From: Eucommia ulmoides
Lineage: Eukaryota; Streptophyta; Magnoliopsida; Garryales; Eucommiaceae
DNA length: 64,000 nucleotides
Assembly: GCA_016647705.1 (NCBI GenBank)
Contig: JAENRU010000170.1
Coordinates: 1 to 64,000 of the forward strand
Direction: 5' to 3'
Positions within the stretch are counted from its first letter, which is position 1; each line of letters starts with the position of its first letter. Shown here in pieces: positions 55,723 to 64,000 of this stretch. The notes under the pieces were generated by a model. That model made no database searches, was not told where the DNA came from, and saw nothing but the letters and a program-made list of their open reading frames with translations. The translations under genes and the position numbers were made by a program.

Positions 55723-56250
55723 GTATCAAACAGATTAACTCGCCAAATTCAACAATTTTTTTACTAGATAATTATATTTTTCAGTGAGATTCTAAAAGCA
55801 ATTCTGGTGAGATTTGGTTGATCTGATCTATTAGACATAATTTTGAAACTTTAGAATGTGCGTCAACTGAAATTTCGAACAAAACAAATTGAATATAAAC
55901 TTTAGGGTGGGGCAAAAGTGAAATTAACGTGATTCTTAGTCAATAAAACCATGTACTTCTAGAGGTTGAGTTGGTAATAATAGTAATCATAATTAAATCC
56001 TTTTCCCATGTTTGAAAGAAATTAAAATATCTAGTGTTGTACTAGTCATCATGGGGACAACATTGTCCTAGTATTCTAGATGTGGAGCCCTAGTCAAGAA
56101 TACAACGTTTTGGTAAATTGCACATTGCTCCCTATGAAATGGTTAATTTAAAGTTTCACCCCTTTCCTTAACAATTAAACTCTTGTTTCTTTAGATAAAG
56201 TACAACGGTTAAATAATTATTTGATTTAAGTAAAATAATACAATTGTCCT
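55154..56250 (+). repeat. Segmental duplication, copy A
   Basis: 55154-55250 and 55935-56250 match 56761-56910 and 56990-57303 closely (for example 'aatacaacgttttggtaaat', 'ttcaatcaaatgaagtgaaa'). The part between them, 55251-55934, is unique to copy A and contains the right end of a MITE. Confidence 0.85.
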
Positions 56251-56760
56251 TGTTGGTGTCAAAAATTAGTCCAATCAGCAGTATGATCCGGACACCCTCA
56301 GATCGAGGAGAAAGGATATGGTGATTGATCTTCCTCAAGTACTGCAGTCGGGGGCCGGACAGGTTTGATCCGACTTGCGTCCGAGCCCGGGTCTTCTTTT
56401 CCTTTCGCGCTCCTAGCTGTTGTCCGGGCCGAGCTCCAATTTGTCACCTGCACATAGGACGGGCAGGGTTTTTCCTGACGTGTCCCCTCCAACGTGAGAG
56501 TAAGAGCCCGGGGTAGAAATATAGATCGGGAAATCACTGTTATCTCGACCTATCTGAGCGACCTATGATGAAGTTTCTCTCTCTAGAATTGTTCTCTCAT
56601 CCCCCAAAAGTGTTGGAGAAACCTTCTATTTATAGGTGGAAGCGTGATTAATGAAAATAAGATTAAGGCCTTAAGTTCGGATTACCGGTAAGCAGTCAGA
56701 TGCGTGGGCGGCACGATGGATTAGAGTTATGGGTTTGGGACTTGGACCCTTCACTGATTA
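56251..56760 (-). mobile_element. LTR fragment between the two duplicates
   Basis: Minus-strand features: TATA-like 'cctataaatagaagg' (plus position about 56629) and the 'acacgtcaggaaaaacc' and 'ggatcatactgctgattgg' phrases typical of retrotransposon LTR/leader sequence. It sits exactly between copy A and copy B of the duplication. No coding part. Solo LTR is the best reading, not proven. Confidence 0.6.
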
Positions 56761-57303
56761 GAACAACAAAATCAAGATCATTCCATTTCAATCAAATGAA
56801 GTGAAAATTACAGGAAAATGACGATGCATACATAAAATTTTCAATTGCTCAATGGAAAGCTCGTTTAATTACACAAAATCTGAAAACGAATAAGTTAAAA
56901 TATTGTTGATATTTTCAGCACTTAAAATTAAATATTTAAATTTTTAATATTTAATTTTTAAGTGATTATCAAACATGTTCTTAGTAAATAAAAACATATA
57001 CTTCGAGAGGTTGAGTTGATAATAATACTAATCATAATTAAATACTTTTCCGATGTCTGAAAAAATGAAAATATCGAGTGTTGTACTAAGTTATCATGGG
57101 GCCAACATTGTCCTACTATTCTAGATGTGGAGCCCTAATCAAGAATACAACGTTTTGGTAAATTGCACATTGCTCCCTATGAAATGGTTAATTTAAAGTT
57201 TCACCCTTCATCGTTTCCTTAACAATTAAACTCTTGTTTCTTTAGATAAAGTACAACGGTTAAATAATTATTTGATTTAAGTAAAATAACACAATTGTCC
57301 TTA
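56761..57303 (+). repeat. Segmental duplication, copy B
   Basis: Shorter than copy A. It shares both conserved blocks but lacks the 55251-55934 part and has about 90 bases of its own AT-rich DNA there (56900-56990). Confidence 0.85.
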
Positions 57304-58622
57304 TAATTCTATTGCAACCATCCTTTTTTTTTTTTTTTTGTACGCAACACTGAGATATGAGTTAAATTCTTTATATTAGGGATAATTGGTTAATATTCTC
57401 AAATAATCAGTTTAATTCATAATTTATCCTATTTTAAATTTAAATTTAGTATTAATTCTTTAATTATGTTTTACCTTGTATTTTAGTTTGATGATTAATA
57501 CTCCATTATATATTCAATTATTTCAATTAAGATTTGTATCATTAACTGTCGACATTGCCCACCGTCGCTCTCCGTGAACCTCAGGCCCTTGGTCATTAAT
57601 TTTTTTTAGTAACATATAACTATTTTTTCATGTATTTTGTAATTACATGTAACTATTTTTTGAAAGTACTATTTAGTTACATTTTAAGTGCATTTTTACT
57701 TACATCTTAATATAATTTTTAGCTATTAGTGTATTTTTTAGTTAGATTCATATAATTTTCAGATGATCGACACTGAAAAATTAGTTAAATATAACTAAAA
57801 AATATAGAAAAAATTATTACTGAAAAATCAGTTGAATGTAACTAAAACTAAAAATCGGCAACTGCCGACTAGAGTTTCGACAACTAGCGGCCAGAGGCAA
57901 TAGGGTAACAGATGGTGATGCAATCCTAATTTGAACATTAACGTTTTCATGAACTCTAATAGGTGCAATTAAAAGTAAACTACTTATTTCATTTGAGAAT
58001 TTTTATTAATTTGATCTCATTTTTAGAACTTTTTCACCAACTATCCAAGTTCAGGAAGCGGCAATTGACGACTAGAGTTTTAACAACTAGCGGCCAACGG
58101 CGATAGAGTAGCAGATGGTGATACAATCCTAATTAGAATATTAGTGTTTTCATGAACTCTAATAGGTGAAATTAAAAGTAAACTACTTATTCTGTTTGAG
58201 AATTTTTATTAATTTGATGTCATTTTTAGAACTTTTCCACCAACTATCCAAGTTCGGGAAGTGGAGAATATCAATGAGAGTATCATAGTTCAAAAAGAGA
58301 CTCAAATTGCAAAAGATGATAAATTGATGGGAAAGAATGAAAATTTCAATAACTAAAGGGGTATAAAGTGTCATTTATGCAAGGCTTCTAGAGGCCATCT
58401 TTTTCGGGTATTTCGTGAATTTTACGTTGTTCATGGGCCCTTGTCGGATCATATTTATTGCCATTGACGTCCGTATAAAATACCGTATTTAGAGTCAACT
58501 CCGATGGACAAAACAAAGTGACCGTTACCCCCGAGTTGCTAAATTTCAATTTTGCCCCCACAACTTTTCTAAATTTTTAGTTTTATTTTTCTAAAAATTA
58601 AATTAAAAAATAAAATAAAATT
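57304..58622. other. Intergenic sequence with a tandem duplication, no gene
   Basis: 57600-57850 has repeated 'agttacat', 'taactaaaaa' and 'catgtaact' words. 57868-58252 is a duplicated 193-bp unit. No coding similarity found. Confidence 0.6.
57868..58252. repeat. Tandem duplication of a 193-bp unit
   Basis: The first unit starts near 57868 and the second near 58060. Both contain 'gactagagttt', 'caactagcggcca', 'aacagatggtgat' (first) or 'gcagatggtgat' (second), 'ttcatgaactctaatagg' and 'ccaactatccaagttc'. Confidence 0.85.
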
Positions 58623-58623
58623 A

Positions 58624-58965
58624 GGCCCCGTTTTGTTATTGTTTCCGTTTTTTGAAATCTGTTCCCATTTTTAAAATTTTAGGATTAATGTACAGAAACG
58701 CGTTTAGTAAACACGTTTTTGTTCACAAAATTTTGGAAGTTACTATTGTTTACGTTTTTCGAATTCTATTCCCGCTCCCAATAAAACCCAATATTTTAGG
58801 ATTAATGTATAAAAACGGGTTTGGTAAACACATTTCTGTTCTCAAAGTTTTGGGGACTAATTATTGAATTCCTTAAATTTGTCAAAAATCCAAGATTTGG
58901 AAATTTTATCATTTAACAAATCCCTTAAATTTGTAAAAAATCTCTTATCCAGACACAACCTAATA
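58624..58965. mobile_element. MITE fragment with ggccccgttttgttattg ends
   Basis: Left 'aggccccgttttgttattgt' and right 'cttatccagacacaacctaa' resemble inverted ends. The middle repeats 'ttaggattaatgtacagaaa' twice (58680, 58798). Same broad family as 39503-39940. Confidence 0.55.
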
Positions 58966-58979
58966 ATTTTCCATATTAA

Positions 58980-59425
58980 ACAATGTTAAAAAAAAAATAG
59001 TTTCCTCAATAACATGCGTCATAGTCAGTGAATGTTATATTCAATATCCAAACAAAGACACGAGAGTTATAATTTTGTGCTTCGGAAGACATAGCCTAAT
59101 TTACAAGCAATTCATGTTATATGTAACTGCAACATACAAATATAATAATATATTATTACGTCTTGTAACGCATTCTATGTTGAATATAACTCGGATCTCT
59201 ATCCAATACTAAAAAAAATAAAAAAAATATGTTATCTTTAAAGTAAAAAAATTAAAAAAAAAATAGGGACAAATGTTATATTGTGTATTTTACGGAAGAC
59301 ATATACTCTACTTTACAAACAGTTCATGTTATATGTAACATTAACAGACAAATGTAACAACATATTTTTTGTCTTGAAATACATATCATGTTGAATATAA
59401 CAGGATTTATATGCAACGCTCCAAG
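58980..59425. repeat. Two direct 205-bp units with motif-like words
   Basis: 59073-59210 and 59280-59420 share 'cggaagacata', 'catgttatatgtaac' and 'atgttgaatataac'. The words tgttatattcaata and tgttgaatataac are close to the MULE motif TGTTACATTCAACA. Confidence 0.75.
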
Positions 59426-59659
59426 TAAGAACTGATTGATATCTCATTTTAAAGACAGTGAAAGAAAGATCATTTCTGTATAAATGAATGATGGATCAAT
59501 GAAAGCAATAGAGAGAAAAATCTATAATTTTTTTTTTAAAATCCACTAAATTGCTGAGTAACCGTTCCACAAATTTAGGGAGTATTTTGTTAAGGGCAAA
59601 TTGGTCTATTTTGTTAACATAATTCCTCAGTTTATTAAAATACAATTGGATTCATTTCC

Positions 59660-59765
59660 ATGTATTTTTTTCAATTTGGGCCTAATCCAGTTCAAAACAT
59701 ATTGGGCTTCATTTTCAGCCCATATATGAACCTGGGCTTTCATAAGCCCATTGGCTCGGCCCGTT
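59660..59765. other. Cluster of AGCCCA/TGGGCC words without a nearby gene start
   Basis: 'tttgggcctaat', 'ttgggcttcattttcagccc', 'cctgggctttcataagccca' and 'ggctcggcccg' lie in 100 bases. No gene starts within 2 kb on the plus strand, so this may be the edge of a repeat or a lost promoter. Confidence 0.4.
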
Positions 59766-59859
59766 TTATTCAATACCAATTACATAATAAATATATATTT
59801 TTTTTTTACTGGACACGTGTTATTTTTAAGTTATTATATATATATATATATAAGTCGGA

Positions 59860-60080
59860 AAAAAAAGGGGCTCCCAGGGAGCTGATTTTCTGGTGCATGC
59901 AATGGTAGGCCATAACAAGCCAGGTCTACCCAAGTAGCTTGTGGCCTACTCAGGTAGGCCAGAGAGCATCGGCTCCCGAGGAGTGATCTCGTGTTTGACA
60001 TGTGACTAATTTTCGAGCTTTGATGGTATAGAACAAAGGACTCAGTCCGGGTTACGATACAGATACTTTGAATCAAAAAA
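59860..60080. other. Intergenic stretch with inverted GC-rich words
   Basis: 'ggggctcccagggagc' at 59868 and 'catcggctcccgaggag' at 59968 flank repeated 'ggtaggcca' and 'tggcctac' words. A small MITE or foldback is possible, but ends and duplications were not found. Confidence 0.4.
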
Positions 60081-60939
60081 TCCTACGTAGAATCTTTTAA
60101 AGGGAAGAGATGGGTCATTATAAAAAATAACATAATTACTAATTTGGATTAATTTGACAATATTTATATACTTTAAGATTTAATGTGTTTAAATTAAAAA
60201 TATCAGGATTAAAGTGAATTTTTTGCAAAACATTAGAGGTGTAAAGTGTAAAAACCTCAAATAATGTGCATGTTGGTATTATCATAAACATATGCATATA
60301 CATTTGATGTAAACAGACGAAAGAGTCACGGACATGCAACCGTGCTATAGGCTGTCCGTATGTCTTTCTGTATAAATTTGTTTGTACATTTACAGTCTAC
60401 GGTCGGCCTACGAAGTACAATAATTTAATAAAAAGTGTAAAAATTATTGTAGTACATAAAAATTACTCTTTTTTGTTATGTAAAAAATTACAGTAATTTT
60501 TATAGTGTACAGTTACTTTCAACTTTTGACATAATTATTAGAATTCTTAAAAAATTAATGTATCGAGAAAAATGCATGAATAGTAAAATGTAAAATTCGA
60601 AAAGTTGTAATTAAAAGTGCCGTAAAACCAAAACTTTGAGGGGTCAAACCGTGCAAAACATGTTTTTGTGGCAACTCCTTTATTTTATCCATAATTTTAA
60701 AAAAATTTCATACGCAATTACAACTTGTATTTTAGGTCATCGCATTGAAAAAAAAGAAAAATCGGTGAAAAGTCCCATTTTTAAAGTTTAATTGGTGAAA
60801 AGTCATTTTGTGTTATTAAGTTTTGATTTAATCCTTTAAGTTAGATTTCACTTGTGTTTTAGTCTCGCATTACAAGAATTGTAGAAATATTGTAAGAATT
60901 GTAGGGGGCCCTTAATGAGTACATTGAATTTTTATAGTG

Positions 60940-61700
60940 GATTCTGTTACATGTAACTAATGTTAGTTACAATTTCATAATTGTTATTTTTCACACATAT
61001 TTAGATATTTTTGGTTACTTGTATTTTAGTTACATGTTACAATTAATTATATATGTGTAATATTTTGTGACGTAACTAAAAAAATATCAAATTTTTTAGT
61101 TACATATCAGAGTCATGTAACTAAAAAGTTACATATTATTGAAACATGCTTTTTAGTTACATATTAAAAATATATAATTAAAAAATTACACATTATTGAC
61201 ACATATAACTGAAAAATATCAAATTTTTTATTTACATATCAGAGACGTGTAACTAAAAAGTTATATATAATTAGTTACCTTTAACTAATTATATATATTT
61301 TATGACATCAAACAAATTTTTTACACACAAAATTGTTACATGTACAGTAATATTACACACAAAATAGTTACATGTAACTGGCGCGTAATTATCATATGTG
61401 CAAGGTTTCTACCTTTTTAAAACAAATAGGACAAAATCAAAAGTTTTAATGCCTCTAGGATTTTTGACCAATTAGAGCCTAAATATAGAACCTCCCACCT
61501 ATTATCCCTAAAAAGAAAGGAAGACCCAATACACGTGTTACACTCTCGCAGTTACATGTATTTAACCTATGTGTACAATATTTATTAACTGTAATAAATA
61601 TTATATAAATACATGTAACATAATTACATATAATTTAAAACATCTAACTAATATTATATAATTATATGTAACTAATATTACATAGATGTAAGCACATGCG
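60940..61700. repeat. Array of gttacatgtaactaa-type palindromic words
   Basis: Words such as 'gttacatgtaactaatgtta', 'catgtaactaaaaagttaca' and 'aatagttacatgtaactg' occur more than 12 times over 760 bases. The spacing is irregular and no gene overlaps. Confidence 0.75.
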
Positions 61701-61860
61701 ATATTAATATGCAAGCAAAAATTAATTTAAGAGACTAATAATAAATTACACTCGCTATTTGGGATTAATCACCAATCATCTCTAAAATATATGGGTGTTT
61801 TCTGTCACTATCGCCATTATACTCCAAATTCATGCAGATTACCACCACCATGTCCCTTAT

Positions 61861-61894
<34 letters not shown>

Positions 61895-61906
61895 ACCACC
61901 GCCACC

Positions 61907-63703
61907 ATGGAAGAACCACCGCCGCCGGAGAAGCCAGTAAAAACGTACCAAATAACAGCTTCTTCAATCTCCTACACCAAGTCCACCGGCGGCGCCTCCA
62001 CCATTTCACCCACCTTCTTCCTCTTCAAACCATGCACCACCACACCACCCACCTACATTCTCAAAGACGTCTCTTTCACCGCCTACCCTTCCGAAATCCT
62101 CGCCATCGTCGGACCCAGCGGCGCCGGAAAATCCACCCTCCTCGACATTCTCTCCGCCAGAACTTCTCCGACCGCCGGCGCCCTCCTCCTCAATTCCTCC
62201 CCTCTCAGCCCTTCTTCCTTCCGCAAACTCTCCGCCTACGTCCCCCAGCACGACGCCTGTCTTCCCCTCCTCACCGTCTCTGAGACCTTCACTTTCGCCG
62301 CCGTCCTCCTCCACCCCAAAACCCCCCGGATTTCCGCCGTCGTGGAGGCTCTACTCGCCGAACTCAGACTCACCCATGTTGCAGAAACTCGTCTCGCCGG
62401 AAAACTCTCCGGCGGAGAACGGCGACGCATCTCCATTGGCCTCAGCCTCCTTCACGACCCCGGTGTACTCCTCCTCGACGAACCCACCTCCGGTCTCGAT
62501 AGCGATTCAGCTCTCAACGTCATGCAAACACTCCGATCAATCACAATCTCCCGTCGCTGGACTGTAATTCTATCGATTCACCAACCCAGCTTCAAAATCC
62601 TCTCCATGATCGACCGGATTCTCTTGATTTCGAAAGGAACCGTCGTCCACCACGGAACTCTGCCGTCGCTTCAAGAATTCCTCCTCTCCAATGGCTTCAC
62701 CGTTCCTCCGCAGCTCAATCCTTTAGAATACGCCATGGAAATACTAACCCAGCTCCAAAACAAAGCAAATGCTTCTCCTCCGTCGCTGGCACCCCCACCA
62801 CCGCCGATTCCACCGCCGCCGGAAACCACTGTAAGAGAGACAAGACAAAGGAGCTCAAGACTCCATGAAATCTCCACCCTCTACAGCCGATTCTGGAAAA
62901 TCATATACAGAACGAAGCAATTACTTTTAACAAACACCTTGCAGGCAATCGGAGTGGGGCTTGTTCTCGGCACGATTTACATCAATGTCGGATTCGATAA
63001 GACCGGAATCGAGAAGCGATTAGGCTTATTCGCCTTCACCCTCACCTTCCTCCTCTCCTCCACCACCGAAACCCTCCCCATCTTCATCAACGAACGACCT
63101 ATTCTCATCAGAGAAACCTCCAGCGGGGTCTACCGATTATCCTCGTACCTCATCGCCAACACCCTCGTCTTCCTCCCCTACTTGCTCGTCGTCGCCGTCG
63201 TCTTCTCCGTCTCCGTCTACTTCCTCGTCGGCCTCTGCGGCACCTGGCAGGCGTTCGGCTACTTCGTTCTCGTGATCTGGGTCATCGTCCTGATGGCCAA
63301 CTCCTTCGTCCTGTTCTTGAGCTCCGTCGCCCCCAACTACATCGCCGGAACGTCTCTGGTCACCGTGCTTCTCGCCGGATTCTTCCTCTTCTCCGGCTAC
63401 TTCATATCCAGAGACAGCATCCCAAAATTCTGGGTGTTCATGCACTATGTTTCCATGTACAAGTACGCGCTCGACGCGCTTCTGATCAACGAATATTCAT
63501 GTCTGGTGACGACGTGCCTGATGTGGTACGACGAGAAGGAGAAGACGGCGTGTATGGTCACCGGAGGCGACTTTCTGGCGAAGAGGGGACTCCATGAGAG
63601 GGAGAGGTGGAAGAACATCTATGTATTGATTGGATTCTTTGTGTTTTATCGATTGCTTTGTTTGATTGTTTTGATTAGAAGGGTTTCAAGATCCAGGAAA
63701 TGA
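61907..63703 (+). CDS. ABCG (WBC-type) half-transporter, ABCG4/8/10-like
   Basis: Single-exon frame, 598 residues. An in-frame ATG at 61832 precedes a (CT)n tract that would code Leu-Ser repeats; the ATG at 61907 has a 'gccaccatgg' context and is preferred. The nucleotide-binding domain is first: Walker A 'GPSGAGKST' (69-77), Q-loop 'YVPQHD' (111-116), signature 'LSGGERRR' (167-174), Walker B 'VLLLDEP' (187-193) and H-loop 'SIHQPS' (223-228). A Pro-rich linker (about 305-330) precedes the membrane domain, which has about six hydrophobic segments and ends 'LIVLIRRVSRSRK'. Members pump small organic molecules across membranes as dimers. Substrates of the close relatives are not well settled. 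All catalytic residues are intact. Confidence 0.92.
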   Translation: MEEPPPPEKPVKTYQITASSISYTKSTGGASTISPTFFLFKPCTTTPPTYILKDVSFTAYPSEILAIVGPSGAGKSTLLDILSARTSPTAGALLLNSSPLSPSSFRKLSAYVPQHDACLPLLTVSETFTFAAVLLHPKTPRISAVVEALLAELRLTHVAETRLAGKLSGGERRRISIGLSLLHDPGVLLLDEPTSGLDSDSALNVMQTLRSITISRRWTVILSIHQPSFKILSMIDRILLISKGTVVHHGTLPSLQEFLLSNGFTVPPQLNPLEYAMEILTQLQNKANASPPSLAPPPPPIPPPPETTVRETRQRSSRLHEISTLYSRFWKIIYRTKQLLLTNTLQAIGVGLVLGTIYINVGFDKTGIEKRLGLFAFTLTFLLSSTTETLPIFINERPILIRETSSGVYRLSSYLIANTLVFLPYLLVVAVVFSVSVYFLVGLCGTWQAFGYFVLVIWVIVLMANSFVLFLSSVAPNYIAGTSLVTVLLAGFFLFSGYFISRDSIPKFWVFMHYVSMYKYALDALLINEYSCLVTTCLMWYDEKEKTACMVTGGDFLAKRGLHERERWKNIYVLIGFFVFYRLLCLIVLIRRVSRSRK

Positions 63704-63729
63704 AAAAATTCATGCATTGTGTTTTGATT

Positions 63730-63820
63730 CTATGGATTAGGATTTTGAAATTGGAATTGAAAATAAACGTTTATTTCTAATTTCAATTTGAAAAATTTCA
63801 ATACCAAACACTACCTTAGT
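63730..63820. mobile_element. Fragment of the 45874-46005 MITE family
   Basis: 'attttgaaattggaattgaa' followed by 'aataccaaacactacctta' matches the right end of the 45874-46005 element. The left end is missing or degraded. It is about 25 bases after the ABCG stop codon, so it may lie in its 3' untranslated region. Confidence 0.6.
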
Positions 63821-64000
63821 GAATTTGGATCATCCAATATAACGGTCTATAATAGTCTGTGTCTTTCTCGATGCACCATCTCAATGCAAAACATGGAGTA
63901 AGTCTGTTGAATCTAAAATTTATATCATTGAATTTAGATATACAGTATACTGATGATGCGCTAAACTTTTTTATTGTACTGACTAGTACTACCTTAATGA

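Noticed and set aside
61832..61906. Upstream ATG of the ABCG gene
   Set aside because: It would add a Leu-Ser run coded by a (CT)n tract; the ATG at 61907 has a better context and family-like start.
62006..63445. Long Gly/Glu- and Asp-rich minus-strand frames
   Set aside because: Antisense shadows of the GC-rich ABCG coding sequence.

Overview
This is a piece of a eudicot plant nuclear genome. It is AT-rich and its genes are split by spliceosomal introns. The intact genes belong to plant families: reticulon-like B, MAKR, an LEA_2/NHL-type protein, an ABCG half-transporter and a plant-type F-box protein. They sit among nested LTR retrotransposons, MULEs, MITEs and SINE-like insertions. The species cannot be told from the sequence.

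Layout. 1-3.8 kb is repeats: a 620-bp minisatellite, CT-rich tracts, a long-TIR element and a SINE-like sequence. At 3.9 kb an F-box/FBA-type gene is cut off after about 208 codons by a four-level transposon nest. An Athila-type gag-pro element (about 4.6-25.2 kb) contains a minus-strand, non-coding LTR element (5690-21471, 5-bp target duplication). The left LTR of that element contains a 9.1-kb MULE (6297-15408, 9-bp target duplication), and its internal region contains a 709-bp foldback element (17985-18693). The MULE carries a decayed mudrA transposase and a second decayed gene with a coiled coil and a ULP1-type protease end. Its non-coding parts hold about 40 copies of a 14-bp motif.

25.2-28.4 kb is gene-empty. 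28.7-39.3 kb is a six-exon F-box gene of the Arabidopsis At5g52880 type. Its reading frame is intact although its introns hold several MITEs, a 5S-rRNA-headed SINE-like insertion and a broken Copia element whose 5' LTR is inverted. 40.7-45.5 kb is a five-exon reticulon gene on the minus strand. 49.6-50.6 kb is a two-exon MAKR gene. 52.3-53.5 kb is a hAT-like non-autonomous element. 53.7-54.3 kb is a minus-strand LEA_2/NHL-like gene. 55-61.8 kb is repeats, including two duplications and an LTR fragment. 61.9-63.7 kb is a single-exon ABCG half-transporter.

The host genes are unrelated single genes, not a pathway. The most unusual items are (1) the MULE with its second gene and a motif confined to non-coding DNA, which resembles the layout of VANDAL/VANC anti-silencing elements, and (2) the 5S-rRNA-derived SINE-like insertion with a 17-bp target duplication.
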